Part shown: in pieces, positions 27,344 through 37,837 of the stretch
How the letters are laid out: each line of letters opens with the position of its first letter
Numbering within the stretch: the first letter of the stretch is position 1
Assembly: GCF_030159595.1 (NCBI RefSeq)
Contig: NZ_BSKJ01000001.1
Span: 62,001 to 126,000 of the forward strand
DNA from: Pseudomonas putida
Lineage (GTDB): Bacteria > Pseudomonadota > Gammaproteobacteria > Pseudomonadales > Pseudomonadaceae
Reading direction: 5' to 3'
DNA length: 64,000 nt
Notes under the pieces: model-generated
Databases searched by the model: none
What the model was told of the DNA's origin: nothing
Seen by the model: the letters and a program-made list of their open reading frames with translations, nothing else
Position numbers and translations under genes: made by a program

Positions 27344-27649
27344 ATGAACCTGCATCAGCTCAATACCGAGGCCAGGGCCGGCCATGTCGATGAACTGAAC
27401 CTGATCGCCATCGAAGGCGGTGACTACCTGCTTGAGGCTCGGGTCAAAGGCCGCGCTCATCCCTTGTCCGACACCCGTGGTGAACGCTTGCGCGTGCACT
27501 CGGTGGAGGACGCGCGCAAGTTGCTGCAAACCATCCCCATGGTTTCGATGAACCTGGTGCACTGGTCGGTGCAGGATGAAATGTGCGGCATGGGCACGCA
27601 CCCGGAAGAAGACCTGAAGGTGCCGATTTCCCAGCGTTCGGCCTGGTAG
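27344..27649 (+). CDS. DUF6482 family protein
   Basis: A 101-residue cytoplasmic protein. It starts MNLHQLNTEARAGHVDELNL, has a conserved EGGDYLLEARV and VHSVEDARKLL, and ends with the family mark NLVHWSVQDEMCGM. No signal peptide or membrane helix. Function is unknown. GCGAGGTG precedes ATG 27344. The gap to the next gene (85 bases) contains no clear terminator, so it may be co-transcribed with fklB. Confidence 0.8.
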   Translation: MNLHQLNTEARAGHVDELNLIAIEGGDYLLEARVKGRAHPLSDTRGERLRVHSVEDARKLLQTIPMVSMNLVHWSVQDEMCGMGTHPEEDLKVPISQRSAW

Positions 27650-27734
27650 CTGCTCGCAGCGCCCCAGTGTGCTAGGCTGCTCGCCCTTTTCATCAAGGGC
27701 GCGGCTGCACTGCGCCCTGCAGTGGAGCACGACA

Positions 27735-28352
27735 ATGTCCGAACTGAACCTGTCCACCGACGAAACGCGCGTAAGCTACGGCATCGGCCGCCAGCTGGGC
27801 GGCCAACTGCGCGACAACCCGCCACCAGGCGTTAGCCTGGAAGCCATCCTGGCTGGCCTGACCGACGCCTTCAACGGCGCTGACAGCCGCGTCAGCGAAG
27901 CCGACCTGTCGGCCAGCTTCAAAGTGATCCGCGACATCATGCAAGCCGAAGCTGCTGCCAAGGCCGAAGCCGCTGCTGGCGCAGGTAAGGAATTCCTGGC
28001 CGAGAACGCCAAGCGTGATGGCATCACCACCCTGGCTTCGGGCCTGCAGTTCGAAGTGCTGACCGCAGGCGAAGGCGCCAAGCCGACCCGCGAAGACAAC
28101 GTGCGCACGCACTACCACGGCACCCTGATCGACGGCACTGTCTTCGACAGCTCCTACGACCGTGGTCAGCCGGCTGAATTCCCGGTGGGTGGTGTGATCG
28201 CCGGCTGGACCGAAGCCCTGCAGCTGATGAATGCTGGCAGCAAATGGCGCCTGTATGTGCCGAGCGAGCTGGCCTACGGCGCCCAAGGCGTTGGCAGCAT
28301 CCCGCCACACAGCGTACTGGTGTTCGACGTCGAGCTGCTCGACGTTCTGTAA
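27735..28352 (+). CDS. fklB: FKBP-type peptidyl-prolyl cis-trans isomerase
   Basis: A 205-residue two-part FKBP of the FklB/FKBP22 type. The N-terminal helical dimerisation domain (about 1–90) starts LSTDETRVSYGIGRQLGGQL. The C-terminal FKBP domain has VRTHYHGTLIDGTVFDSSYDRGQPAEFPV and VPSELAYGAQGVGSIPPHSVLVFDVELL, the full active-site set. There is no signal peptide, so it acts in the cytoplasm, catalysing proline isomerisation during folding. A REP pair follows the stop. Confidence 0.94.
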   Translation: MSELNLSTDETRVSYGIGRQLGGQLRDNPPPGVSLEAILAGLTDAFNGADSRVSEADLSASFKVIRDIMQAEAAAKAEAAAGAGKEFLAENAKRDGITTLASGLQFEVLTAGEGAKPTREDNVRTHYHGTLIDGTVFDSSYDRGQPAEFPVGGVIAGWTEALQLMNAGSKWRLYVPSELAYGAQGVGSIPPHSVLVFDVELLDVL

Positions 28353-28359
28353 TGCCCTC

Positions 28360-28469
28360 GGGGCCGCTTTGCGGCCCAATCGCCGGCAAGCCAGCTCCCA
28401 CAGGTACTGCGCAACATTCAAGCCTTGTACGGTTCCTGTGGGAGCGGGTTCACCCGCGAAGAGGCCGGC
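28360..28469. repeat. Hairpin plus REP inverted pair after fklB
   Basis: GGGCCGC-TTT-GCGGCCC lies within about 28360–28377, followed by facing REP units at about 28374–28405 and 28433–28469; the second is a canonical TGTGGGAGCGGGTTCACCCG element. It separates the converging ends of fklB and the small gene at 28480. Confidence 0.88.
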
Positions 28470-28479
28470 CCTGCGAGCC

Positions 28480-28725
28480 TCAGTTCCAATCCGTCCCCGC
28501 CGGGCGCAATGCCCTCGCATAGCAAAACAGAAACAGGTTCCGCACCAGTTCCTTGAGCACCCCCGGCTCACTCGAATTCAACCCGCTCATGTCCAGGTCA
28601 CCCTGGTCACGCAGCTCGTCGAGCGCTTCTTCTTCAAGCACCGCGCACACTTCACCGGTTTCACGATGAAGAATGCGCAGATAGGGGTGAGGGCGGTCCA
28701 GCCAGGCGTCGATCAGATAAGTCAT
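28480..28725 (-). CDS. Small conserved protein behind a Fur box (PA4570-like)
   Basis: An 81-residue soluble protein: MTYLIDAWLDRPHPYLRIL, then HRETGEVCAVLEEEALDEL and a C-terminal helix VLKELVRNLFLFCYARAL. No known domain. A good GGAGAATAG site precedes ATG 28725. Thirty bases further upstream lies a 15-of-19 match to the Fur consensus, so the gene should be repressed by iron. By position beside ispB-rplU and by size it corresponds to P. aeruginosa PA4570, which I recall as iron-starvation induced. Its function is unknown. Confidence 0.85.
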   Translation of the reverse strand: MTYLIDAWLDRPHPYLRILHRETGEVCAVLEEEALDELRDQGDLDMSGLNSSEPGVLKELVRNLFLFCYARALRPAGTDWN

Positions 28726-28754
28726 GGCTATTCTCCTTGGATAGCAATTCCAAT

Positions 28755-28773
28755 GAGAATAATTCTTATTATC
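28755..28773 (-). promoter_or_regulatory. Fur box upstream of the small PA4570-like gene
   Basis: On the minus strand the site reads GATAATAAGAATTATTCTC, 15 of 19 matches to GATAATGATAATCATTATC, with both outer GATAAT/ATT..TC halves preserved. It sits 30–48 bases before the start codon in an AT-rich patch, where it would cover a promoter. Confidence 0.82.
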
Positions 28774-28809
28774 AAAATAGCAAGCGCCAATTGGCAGATT
28801 TTTGTGTAA

Positions 28810-29151
28810 TCAGACTTTGCGCACGAACTCGGACTTCAGTTTCATGGCGCCGATGCCGTCGATTTTGCAGTCGATGTCGTGATCACCGTCGCACAGGCGG
28901 ATGTTCTTGACCTTGGTGCCGACTTTGACCACCAGGGAAGAACCCTTGACCTTAAGGTCCTTGATCACGGTGACGGTGTCGCCGTCTTGCAGGATGTTGC
29001 CGACCGAGTCTTTCTTCACCGCCTCGTCGCTGGCCGCTTCGGTGTCGCCACTGGCCGACCACTCGTGGGCGCATTCAGGGCAGATCAGCTGAGTGCCATC
29101 CTCATAGGTGTATTCGGAGTTGCATTTTGGGCAGGCTGGCAGAGTGCTCAC
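28810..29151 (-). CDS. yjdM: YjdM/PhnA-family zinc-ribbon protein
   Basis: A 113-residue protein. The N-terminal zinc ribbon has CPKC (near residue 8) and CPEC (near 24); the C-terminal domain (about 45–113) is the PhnA beta-barrel with [31 protein letters not shown]. Despite the historical name PhnA, the family is not clearly part of phosphonate breakdown. The start is GTG at 29151, with GAGGAAC upstream. It is transcribed towards the iron-regulated small gene but separated from it by that gene's own promoter. Confidence 0.92.
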   Translation of the reverse strand: MSTLPACPKCNSEYTYEDGTQLICPECAHEWSASGDTEAASDEAVKKDSVGNILQDGDTVTVIKDLKVKGSSLVVKVGTKVKNIRLCDGDHDIDCKIDGIGAMKLKSEFVRKV

Positions 29152-29238
29152 TTCGGTTCCTCAAACAAACAGACGGGCGGTTAAAAACCCGCATTGTAAA
29201 AGGTATTTTCCCAGAAGTGATTATGTCCGGACAAAAGC

Positions 29239-29305
29239 ATCGCGGGCAAGCCCACTCCTACAGGCGATGCGATCCCTGTAGGAGCGGGCTTGCCCGCGAA
29301 GAAGG
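29239..29305. repeat. REP inverted pair between ispB and yjdM
   Basis: Facing units at 29239–29263 and 29272–29305 share CGCGGGCAAGCCC-ACTCCTACAGG arms, with only eight bases between them. It lies downstream of ispB and upstream of yjdM. Confidence 0.88.
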
Positions 29306-29317
29306 CGACTCGATTTG

Positions 29318-30286
29318 TCAGTGAGTACGCGCGACCGCAAACTCGCTCAATTCAACCAGCGCATCCCGATACTCGCTGGCCGGCAGTACTTCGAGGCACT
29401 GAATGGCACGCTTCACATAGTCACGCGCCAGCTCGGCGGTGTACTTCAGCGCGCCCGACTCTTCGACCGCCACGCGGATCTGCTCCAGATCCTCAAGGCC
29501 ACCTTTCTGAATGGCCTGGCGTACCAGCGCAGCCTGCTCGGCAGTGCCTTCGCGCATGGTGTAGATCAGCGGCAGGGTAGGCTTGCCCTCGGCCAGGTCG
29601 TCACCGACGTTCTTGCCCAGGGTTTGCGAGTCACCCTTGTAGTCCAGCAGGTCGTCGACCAGTTGGAAGGCTACGCCCAGGTGGTCACCGAAGGTGCGCA
29701 GGGCTTCGCGCTGCTCGTCGGTCGCTTCGGCCAGCGCGGCGGCGCTGTGGGTTGAGGCTTCGAACAGCATCGCGGTCTTGCCGCGGATGACCTCCATGTA
29801 GATTTCCTCGGTGGTGCTGGCATCGCGTACCCGCGACAGCTGCAGCACTTCACCCTCGGCAATCACACGCGTGGCCTTGGACAGGATCTGCATGACCGGC
29901 ATCGAGCCCAGTTCGACCATCATTTCGAACGAGCGCGAATAAAGGAAGTCGCCCACCAGCACGCTTGGCGCGTTGCCCCACAGGGCATTGGCGGTGGATC
30001 GGCCACGGCGCATGCCGGACATGTCGACCACATCGTCGTGCAGCAGGGTGGCGGTGTGCAGGAATTCGATGGTGGCGGCCAGCAGGCGCAGGTCGTCGCC
30101 TTCGCGGCCCAGGGCCTTGCCGCACAGCAGTACCAGCAGGGGGCGCAGGCGCTTGCCACCGGCGGACGTGATATAGTCGCCGATCTTCGATACCAGCGGC
30201 ACGCGCGAGGTCAGCTGCTTCTTGATGATCTCGTCGACGGCGCTGAAATCATCAGCCACCGCACGGTAGAAGGTTTGGGGTTGCAT
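29318..30286 (-). CDS. ispB: Octaprenyl/polyprenyl diphosphate synthase
   Basis: A 322-residue trans-polyprenyl diphosphate synthase that makes the isoprenoid side chain of ubiquinone. The first aspartate-rich motif is in [16 protein letters not shown], the second in [12 protein letters not shown], with [16 protein letters not shown] at the start for substrate binding. A small residue pattern before the first motif ([16 protein letters not shown]) is typical of long-chain enzymes. It is divergent from rplU, the conserved arrangement in gamma-proteobacteria; the 244-base gap holds both promoters. Confidence 0.95.
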   Translation of the reverse strand: MQPQTFYRAVADDFSAVDEIIKKQLTSRVPLVSKIGDYITSAGGKRLRPLLVLLCGKALGREGDDLRLLAATIEFLHTATLLHDDVVDMSGMRRGRSTANALWGNAPSVLVGDFLYSRSFEMMVELGSMPVMQILSKATRVIAEGEVLQLSRVRDASTTEEIYMEVIRGKTAMLFEASTHSAAALAEATDEQREALRTFGDHLGVAFQLVDDLLDYKGDSQTLGKNVGDDLAEGKPTLPLIYTMREGTAEQAALVRQAIQKGGLEDLEQIRVAVEESGALKYTAELARDYVKRAIQCLEVLPASEYRDALVELSEFAVARTH

Positions 30287-30371
30287 CGGCTGCTCCAGTG
30301 AGGTTGCGCGGCATGCTAGGTCGCAGGTCCCGGTGTGTCAAGGCGCGGTACCCGCTGGCCGGGGGCGGTAC

Positions 30372-30400
30372 TTGCAAGCAAAACCGGGGTTGCGTACAAT
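30372..30400 (+). promoter_or_regulatory. Predicted sigma-70 promoter of rplU
   Basis: TTGCAA (30372–30377) and TACAAT (30395–30400) are separated by 17 bases, close to consensus, about 130 bases before the rplU start. This leaves a long leader in which autoregulation of the ribosomal operon could occur. Confidence 0.7.
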
Positions 30401-30530
30401 CGCGCACCCTAACTTCCTGGGCAGCACCTGCCTTACGCAATTGCACCGGGCCGTTCCAGCCCTATGCAGCCATGCCAGCCAATACTCATCATATAAAGCG
30501 CTGGGTGAGCAGGATTATCGGAGAAATACC

Positions 30531-30845
30531 ATGTCTTACGCAGTAATCGTTACCGGCGGCAAGCAGTACAAAGTCGCTGAAGGTGAATTCCTCAAGATCG
30601 AAAAACTGGAAGTCGCCACTGGCGAATCCGTGACCTTCGATCGCGTTCTGCTGGTCGCCAACGGTGAAGAAGTCACCATCGGTGCTCCAGTTGTTGCTGG
30701 CGCTAAAGTAGTGGCCGAAGTCGTTTCGCAAGGCCGCCACGACAAGGTTCGCATCATCAAGTTCCGTCGTCGTAAGCACCACATGAAGCGTATGGGCCAC
30801 CGCCAGTGGTTCACCGAGATCAAAATCACCGGCATCCAGGCTTAA
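30531..30845 (+). CDS. rplU: 50S ribosomal protein L21
   Basis: A 104-residue protein with the L21 start [19 protein letters not shown] and the basic 23S-rRNA-binding C-terminal segment [21 protein letters not shown] strong GGAGAAATACC site precedes ATG 30531. It is the first gene of the rplU-rpmA pair. Confidence 0.98.
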   Translation: MSYAVIVTGGKQYKVAEGEFLKIEKLEVATGESVTFDRVLLVANGEEVTIGAPVVAGAKVVAEVVSQGRHDKVRIIKFRRRKHHMKRMGHRQWFTEIKITGIQA

Positions 30846-30883
30846 TCCCCTAGATCCCCTGAATTTATTTGGAGAATTGAACC

Positions 30884-31141
30884 ATGGCTCACAAGAAGGC
30901 TGGTGGTAGTACTCGTAACGGTCGCGACTCAGAATCTAAACGCCTTGGCGTGAAGATGTATGGCGGCCAGGTTATCAAGCCAGGCAACATCATCGTCCGT
31001 CAGCGCGGCACCGAATTCCACGCTGGCTACGGCGTTGGCATGGGCAAGGATCACACCTTGTTCGCCAAGATCGAAGGCGTGATCAAGTTCGAGAAGAAAG
31101 GCGAGTTCATGCGCCGTTATGTGAGCATCGTCGCCGCTTAA
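30884..31141 (+). CDS. rpmA: 50S ribosomal protein L27
   Basis: An 85-residue L27. [20 protein letters not shown] is the flexible N-terminus that reaches the peptidyl-transferase centre; [20 protein letters not shown] follows. There is no N-terminal extension of the kind cleaved in Firmicutes. It lies 38 bases after rplU, with GGAG upstream, and is followed by a terminator. Confidence 0.98.
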
Positions 31142-31159
31142 TCGCGACGTCGCTCCAGA

Positions 31160-31185
31160 AGCCCCGTCATGCGACGGGGCTTTTT
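31160..31185 (+). terminator. Rho-independent terminator after rpmA
   Basis: Stem AGCCCCGTC / GACGGGGCT with loop ATGC, then TTTTT. Confidence 0.93.
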
Positions 31186-31199
31186 CGTTTGTGGTGAGC

Positions 31200-31279
31200 C
31201 TCTTGCAAAGCTGTTTGTCTGGGTTGCCGGCGTTGGTTTCTACGGTCGTACGGGGCCGCCGCGCTCATTTTTGCAAGAG
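31200..31279. repeat. Widely spaced inverted repeat between rpmA and obgE
   Basis: CTCTTGCAAA (31200–31209) and TTTGCAAGAG (31270–31279) are exact inverted copies 60 bases apart, each flanked by AGCC-like bases. The interior has no gene. It lies between the rpmA terminator and the obgE start (31330), so it may contain the obgE promoter; a small mobile-element remnant is also possible. Confidence 0.45.
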
Positions 31280-31293
31280 CCTCATGTTTTTGA

Positions 31294-32556
<1,263 letters not shown>

Positions 32557-32572
32557 TCGGTTGCAGTACACT

Positions 32573-32600
32573 AAACGCCGCTCTCTGGAGCGGCGTTTTT
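32573..32600 (+). terminator. Rho-independent terminator after obgE
   Basis: Stem AAACGCCGCTC / GAGCGGCGTTT with a four-base loop, followed by further T. It lies 17 bases after the stop, before proB. Confidence 0.92.
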
Positions 32601-32641
32601 GTATCCACGGTATCTATAGATTCGACATAGGTTGGAAGAAG

Positions 32642-33760
32642 ATGCGAAGCAAGGTGACGGGCGCCAAGCGCTGGGTCGTGAAGATTGGCAGTGCTCTGCT
32701 GACCGCCGATGGCAAGGGCCTCGACCGCGATGCCATGGCCGTTTGGGTCGAGCAGATGGTCGCGCTGCGTGAGGCGGGCGTTGAGTTGGTTCTGGTCTCC
32801 TCCGGGGCCGTGGCTGCCGGCATGAGCCAGTTGGGCTGGACGTCGCGACCGAGCGCGATGAACGAGCTGCAGGCGGCTGCATCGATCGGCCAGATGCGTT
32901 TGGTACAGGCTTGGGAGTCGAGCTTCGGCGAGCACGGCAAGCACACCGCGCAGATCCTGCTGACCCATGACGACCTGTCCGACCGCAAGCGTTACCTGAA
33001 CGCCCGCAGCACCCTGCGCACCTTGGTCGACCTTGGCGTGGTGCCGGTGATCAACGAAAACGACACCGTGGTCACCGACGAGATCCGCTTCGGCGACAAC
33101 GACACCCTGGCGGCGCTGGTGGCCAACCTGGTCGAGGCCGACCTGCTGGTGATCCTCACCGACCGCGATGGCATGTTCGATGCCGACCCGCGCAACAACC
33201 CCGAAGCCCAGCTGATCTACGAAGCCCGTGCCGACGACCCGTCGCTGGACGCCGTGGCCGGTGGTACCGGTGGTGCCCTGGGCCGTGGCGGCATGCAGAC
33301 CAAGCTGCGCGCCGCGCGCCTTGCCGCCCGCTCCGGTGCCCACACCATCATCATCGGTGGCCGCATCGAGCGTGTGCTGGACCGCCTCAAGACAGGCGAG
33401 CGCCTGGGTACCCTGTTGTCGCCCGAGCGCGGCATGCTCGCAGCACGCAAGCAGTGGCTGGCGGGCCACCTGCAGACGCGTGGCACCCTGGTGCTGGATG
33501 CCGGTGCCGTGCAGGCGTTGCGTCAGGCCAACAAGAGCCTGCTGCCGGTTGGTGTGAAGACCGTGCAGGGCAGTTTCCGCCGTGGCGAGATGGTGGTGTG
33601 CGTTGGTCCGGACGGTGTTGAAGTGGCCCGTGGCCTGGCCAACTACAGCGCGCTGGAAGCGCAGAAGATTATCGGCCAACCCTCCGATGCCATCGAAGGC
33701 GTGTTGGGCTATATCGCCGAGCCGGAGCTGGTGCATCGCGACAATCTGGTGCTGGTATGA
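32642..33760 (+). CDS. proB: Glutamate 5-kinase
   Basis: A 372-residue enzyme that phosphorylates glutamate in the first step of proline synthesis. The amino-acid kinase domain (about 1–260) shows [39 protein letters not shown] and [13 protein letters not shown]. The C-terminal PUA domain (about 275–370) contains [14 protein letters not shown]. The full length implies normal proline feedback control. Its stop overlaps the start of creA (ATGA). The usual partner proA is not beside it. Confidence 0.97.
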   Translation: MRSKVTGAKRWVVKIGSALLTADGKGLDRDAMAVWVEQMVALREAGVELVLVSSGAVAAGMSQLGWTSRPSAMNELQAAASIGQMRLVQAWESSFGEHGKHTAQILLTHDDLSDRKRYLNARSTLRTLVDLGVVPVINENDTVVTDEIRFGDNDTLAALVANLVEADLLVILTDRDGMFDADPRNNPEAQLIYEARADDPSLDAVAGGTGGALGRGGMQTKLRAARLAARSGAHTIIIGGRIERVLDRLKTGERLGTLLSPERGMLAARKQWLAGHLQTRGTLVLDAGAVQALRQANKSLLPVGVKTVQGSFRRGEMVVCVGPDGVEVARGLANYSALEAQKIIGQPSDAIEGVLGYIAEPELVHRDNLVLV

Positions 33761-34218
33761 GCCTGCTCAAGCGGGTGATTGCCGTGGCAGCGTTGACGCT
33801 GCCAATGCTTGCCGGGGCCGAGGAAGTCGGCCAGGTGTCCACCGTGTTCAAGTTCCTCGGGCCGAACGACCGCATCGTGGTCGAAGCGTTTGATGATCCC
33901 AAGGTCGAGGGCGTGACCTGCTACCTGTCGCGGGCCAAGACTGGCGGCATGAAGGGGGGGCTGGGGCTGGCGGAGGACCGTGCGGAGGCGTCGATCGCCT
34001 GCCGTCAGGTCGGGCCGATCAACTTCAAGGGTGAGTTGAAAGATGGCGAGGAAGTGTTCAAGGAGCGCACCTCGCTGGTATTCAAGACCATGCAGGTGGT
34101 GCGCTTCCTCGACAAGAAGCGCAATACGCTGGTGTACCTGGTGTACAGCGACCGCATGATCGAAGGCAGCCCGCAGAATGCGGTAACTGCGATCCCGATC
34201 TTGCCTTGGGCGCATTGA
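33757..34218 (+). CDS. creA: CreA family periplasmic protein
   Basis: A 153-residue protein with a signal peptide ([21 protein letters not shown], cleavage before EEVGQ). The mature domain carries the CreA pattern [35 protein letters not shown] and [14 protein letters not shown]. Two Cys (in VTCYL and IACRQVG) may form a disulfide. The family is common in proteobacteria but its function is unknown. Translation is coupled to proB by a four-base overlap. Confidence 0.94.
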   Translation: MSLLKRVIAVAALTLPMLAGAEEVGQVSTVFKFLGPNDRIVVEAFDDPKVEGVTCYLSRAKTGGMKGGLGLAEDRAEASIACRQVGPINFKGELKDGEEVFKERTSLVFKTMQVVRFLDKKRNTLVYLVYSDRMIEGSPQNAVTAIPILPWAH

Positions 34219-34235
34219 TAGCCGGGTAGATCCTG

Positions 34236-34290
34236 GGAGGCCTTCGGCCTCCATCGCTGGCTTGCCGGCGATGGGCCGCAAAGCGGCCCC
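34236..34290. repeat. Three consecutive hairpins between creA and mksB
   Basis: GGAGGCC-TTC-GGCCTCC (34236–34252), CATCGC..GCGATG (34252–34273) and GGGCCGC-AAA-GCGGCCC (34273–34290) lie in a row between two converging gene ends. The second and third resemble pieces of the REP units seen elsewhere in the window. Likely a bidirectional transcript-end region. Confidence 0.7.
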
Positions 34291-34301
34291 ATACAGCTAT
34301 A

Positions 34302-37133
34302 TCAGGCCAGCTCCTCAGCCTGATCCTCACGCACAACCTTCCTCACCTCATCCAGCCGGCTGATGAACTTCCAGTCCGCCTCGTCGATGTAGATGCCATT
34401 CGGCCCGCTGCCGCCTTCCAGGTCGATCGCCACATGTGCCGATACCTGTGGCTTCACACTCGCCAGAATCGGTACGAAGCCCAGTTGCAAACTGGTCTCC
34501 AGCAGTGCCGCCTGGTTGCGTTCATCGATGTCGGCTGCTTCGTCCAGGTAGTACGGCAGGCGAATGCGCCCGGCCAGGTCACGGTCCATCAGGTGCAGCA
34601 ACAGGTACATGTTGGTCAGCGCCTTGATGGTCATGGTGGTGCCGTTGGACGCCGCGCCGTCGATGTCGGCGTGGATGATCGGCTGGCCATTGACCTTGGT
34701 GATCTCGAACGCCAGCTCGAACAGGTCCTTCAGGCCCAGCTGGTTGTGATTGGCGGCCACCAGGCGTGCCAGGTATTCCTTGGCCTCTTCGTTCTTGTTG
34801 TCCTGCTCGGCACTCTTGGTCAGGTCGAACACCGACAGGGTTTCGCCTTCTTCGTACTGGCCGGCGCTGTGGATGATCTGGTCGATGTGCTTGAGCGCTT
34901 CCTTGTTCGGCGCCAGCACCACGCGGAAGCTCTCCAGGTTGGAAACCTGGCGCTTGTTGATCTCGCGGTTGAACAGGGCCAGCTGGTGTTCGAGGCTGTC
35001 GTAGTCGCTGCGAATGTTGCGTAGGGTACGGGCGATGTCGGTGACGGCGGCGCGGCGTGCCTTGGCCAGGGTCAGGGCTTCTTCGGTGCGGTGCGCATAG
35101 GCGTTCACCAGCAGCTGCAGGCGGCGCTCCATGTCGTCTTCGCTGTCGAACTTGGCTACGCCCTTCAGGCGCACCTGGGCGTACAGCGCCTCGATCTGGT
35201 TGTCTACCCGTTGCAGGCCTTGCCAGCTGTCCTGGTAGTCGTTGAGCAGGGGCAGCAGGTTATCCATCGAGTCGTCGATGGCTTCCATGAACGGCGTGCC
35301 GTAGGGCAGGTCGGCCGGCAGCAGCTGGCGACGGCGCAGGGCGTCTTCCAGGGTGCGCTGCTTGGACTCGAGGTCGCCGATCTGGCGGCCGACCAGTTGC
35401 AGCTTGGCCGACAGCTGCTGGACGCGCTCGGTGAAGGCATCACTGGAGCGCTTGAGTTCGTCCTGGGCGGCTTCCAGTTGCGACAGCTGTTCCAGCTTCT
35501 CGGGCTCTTCGGCAGCCAGGGTTTCGCTGCGGCGGAAGTCTTCCAGCGCCTTCTGCGCGTCCAGTACCTGCTGATACAGGGTTTCGGTCTGCGCCTTGGA
35601 AGCGGTGCGGTCGGCGGTAACAGCCTGCTGGGTCTTGAGCTGTTTCAGCTCTTTTTCCAGGCGCTCTTTCTGGTCGCGCAGGGCGGCGCGGTCGGCCAGG
35701 GCCTGCAGCGCCGGTGGGTCGATGTGGGTGAGGTCGATGGACAGGCCTGGGGCTTCGAAGCGCTCGCCCTTGAAACCGTCCAGCACCGCTTCCAGCGATT
35801 TTACCCACAGGGCGCTGTCGTCCAGTTCGATGCCACGGTCGCCCAGTGGCAGGCTGAACAGTGCACCGTTGAACAGGCGCATCAGGCGGTCGACGTCCTG
35901 CTGCGAGAATTCTTCGCGCAGGCGGGCGTAGCTGTTGTTGTCAGCATGGTCCAGCTGCTGCTTGACCTGCTTCAGGCGTTTTTCCAGGTCGCGTACGCGC
36001 TCGTCCAGGTCTTCGGCGCTGAACTGACGCGACTGCGCCAGGGCACCGGCCAGTTCGTCGTGGGCATCCTTGGCCGCCAGCAGCTGCTGCTCCAGTACTT
36101 TGACGTCATCGACCAGGGCAAAGCGGTGCTTGAGCACCGACAGTTCGCCCAGCCAGCGCTGGATACCGGTGATTTCACGCTCCAGGCGCATCAGCTCCTG
36201 GGTGCCACCGCGCTGGTCGTTCTGCAGGCGGTCCTGCTCGCCACGGTAGTGCTCGGACTGGATGACCAGCTCTTCCTTGCGCGCCATGGCGTATTCCTGC
36301 CAGGTGCCCAGCAGGGTGTCGAGTACGGGTGAAATGCGGTGCAGCTTGCCGCGCAGGATGTCGCGCTGGGCTACGCCACCCGCCAGTGCCTCGACCAGTG
36401 GGCCGGCAGCGACCAGGGCGTTGTAGTCCTGCTCCATGCGGCGCACGTCGCGGAAGGCTTCCTCGCATGCGGCGATGTAGTCGACGCTGCCGGAACGCAG
36501 GCTGTGCTCGAAGGCATCGAGGAACAGCTGCTTGAGCTTGGCTGCCGTGATTTCGCGCATGTGCAGCAGGTTGATGAACAGCGCACGGAAGGTTTTCAGG
36601 CTTTGCTCGCTGGTGGAGCGCAGCGGGATCATGGTCAGGTCCAGCGGCACCGAAGTGTGGCCGCCAACCAGCAGGCGGCGCAGTTCGTCCGGCTTCAGCT
36701 CGTAGGCCTTGATCCCCAGCCGTTCAAGGTTGGTGAACAGCTCTTTCTGGCGCAGGCAGGTGTCGTTCTTCTGGTAGTGGGCCAGGTCCAGCTCGCCCTT
36801 GTAGGCGAAGAACTGGTGGCCGAAACCGCCGCCCGGGCCGCGGCCGACCACGCCGATCACATGTGGGCCGTGGGGCAGGCTCAGTTCGCAGAGAATGTAC
36901 GAGGTGTCGCTGGCAAAGTAGAAGCGGCGCGACTGCTCGAGGCTGTACTTGCCGAAGCTCATGTCCGACATGCGTGCCAGGATCGGGAACTGCAGGGCGT
37001 TGATCGACGCCGATTTACCCAGGTTGTTGGCGCCGTAGACCGACAGCGGGTGCTCCAGCGGGAACAGGCCAAGGCTGTAGCCGGCGGTGTTGAGCAGTGC
37101 AAAGCGGCGGATGCCGTAGCGTTCCTGGCTCAT
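34302..37133 (-). CDS. mksB: MksB, SMC-like ATPase of the MksBEF condensin
   Basis: A 943-residue MukB-like SMC ATPase. Walker A is GANNLGKS at residues 34–41; Walker B, with catalytic Glu, is in RLPYYLDEAADID near residue 870; a signature-like stretch NGTTMTIKAL precedes it. About residues 270–760 are heptad-rich coiled coil interrupted by a small hinge-like part (ALWVKSLEAVLDGFKGERFEAPGL). It assembles with MksF and MksE into a condensin that compacts or segregates DNA. It starts in the stop of mksE (four-base overlap). No mksG nuclease gene follows, which separates this set from plasmid-defence Wadjet/MksBEFG systems. Confidence 0.93.
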   Translation of the reverse strand: MSQERYGIRRFALLNTAGYSLGLFPLEHPLSVYGANNLGKSASINALQFPILARMSDMSFGKYSLEQSRRFYFASDTSYILCELSLPHGPHVIGVVGRGPGGGFGHQFFAYKGELDLAHYQKNDTCLRQKELFTNLERLGIKAYELKPDELRRLLVGGHTSVPLDLTMIPLRSTSEQSLKTFRALFINLLHMREITAAKLKQLFLDAFEHSLRSGSVDYIAACEEAFRDVRRMEQDYNALVAAGPLVEALAGGVAQRDILRGKLHRISPVLDTLLGTWQEYAMARKEELVIQSEHYRGEQDRLQNDQRGGTQELMRLEREITGIQRWLGELSVLKHRFALVDDVKVLEQQLLAAKDAHDELAGALAQSRQFSAEDLDERVRDLEKRLKQVKQQLDHADNNSYARLREEFSQQDVDRLMRLFNGALFSLPLGDRGIELDDSALWVKSLEAVLDGFKGERFEAPGLSIDLTHIDPPALQALADRAALRDQKERLEKELKQLKTQQAVTADRTASKAQTETLYQQVLDAQKALEDFRRSETLAAEEPEKLEQLSQLEAAQDELKRSSDAFTERVQQLSAKLQLVGRQIGDLESKQRTLEDALRRRQLLPADLPYGTPFMEAIDDSMDNLLPLLNDYQDSWQGLQRVDNQIEALYAQVRLKGVAKFDSEDDMERRLQLLVNAYAHRTEEALTLAKARRAAVTDIARTLRNIRSDYDSLEHQLALFNREINKRQVSNLESFRVVLAPNKEALKHIDQIIHSAGQYEEGETLSVFDLTKSAEQDNKNEEAKEYLARLVAANHNQLGLKDLFELAFEITKVNGQPIIHADIDGAASNGTTMTIKALTNMYLLLHLMDRDLAGRIRLPYYLDEAADIDERNQAALLETSLQLGFVPILASVKPQVSAHVAIDLEGGSGPNGIYIDEADWKFISRLDEVRKVVREDQAEELA

Positions 37134-37837
37134 GCGTCAATCTCCTGTTGCTCTTCGCGGATGGCCCGGGCCAGGGCTTCCTCTTCGCTTTCCTCGCCGT
37201 CGAACGGGCTGAGGTCCAGCGGGTCGTCGGTGCGGTTGAGTTCTTCGGGGCTTTCTTCCTCGACCAGTACCGGGGTCGGCAGGGGCAGGTCGCTGTGCAG
37301 GGTGGCGGCCAGGTCGCGGTCTTGCTGCACCGAGAGGCACACATCGAGGAATCGGTGCATCGGCGGCAGGAAGCGGTAGATGCCGCCTTCTTCATGGGCG
37401 AAGCCGAGCTGGGTCATGCGGCGCAGGATTTTTTCTTCCAGCTCGTCCACGGTCTGCACTTCGGCCTGCAGGAACAGGTCGCGGTACTTGTCCAGCAGCG
37501 AGGGCAGTTCGTCGCGGCCGATGCTGCCGCCGTCGAGCACGGCCATCGGGTCACGGCCTTGGTCGGCCAGGTGCTCGACCAGGATGAAAGTGAACAGCGA
37601 CAGGCGCTGCGCGGTCTTGTTCACCTGCGCGGCGGTCATGTCCGGCACGAAGTAGTAGAAACCACGCGTGTCGCACACCAGCTCGAAGCCCAGGGCCTTG
37701 AACAGGGTGCGGTACTGGTCCTGGAAATTCGACAGTTGCGCGTACAGCTCGGGGTCGCGGCGGCTGACGTGGAAGCCTTTGAACAGCTCGCGGAAGATCG
37801 GCGCGAGCTGGGACAGTTCGGAAAGATCAAGATGCAT
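37130..37837 (-). CDS. mksE: MksE, winged-helix subunit of the MksBEF condensin
   Basis: A 235-residue MukE-like KITE protein. It starts MHLDLSELSQLAPIFRELFKGFHVSRRD; winged-helix features lie in the first 170 residues (LVEHLADQGRD, VDELEEKILRRMTQLGFAHEEGGIYRFLP), and the C-terminus is an acidic, probably flexible tail that could contact the SMC head. It overlaps mksF by 11 bases and mksB by four, so the three are translated as one unit. Confidence 0.9.
   Translation of the reverse strand: MHLDLSELSQLAPIFRELFKGFHVSRRDPELYAQLSNFQDQYRTLFKALGFELVCDTRGFYYFVPDMTAAQVNKTAQRLSLFTFILVEHLADQGRDPMAVLDGGSIGRDELPSLLDKYRDLFLQAEVQTVDELEEKILRRMTQLGFAHEEGGIYRFLPPMHRFLDVCLSVQQDRDLAATLHSDLPLPTPVLVEEESPEELNRTDDPLDLSPFDGEESEEEALARAIREEQQEIDA

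Noticed and set aside
28810..29151. Phosphonate utilisation gene
   Set aside because: The PhnA name is historical; there is no phn operon here and the family is a zinc-ribbon protein of unclear role.
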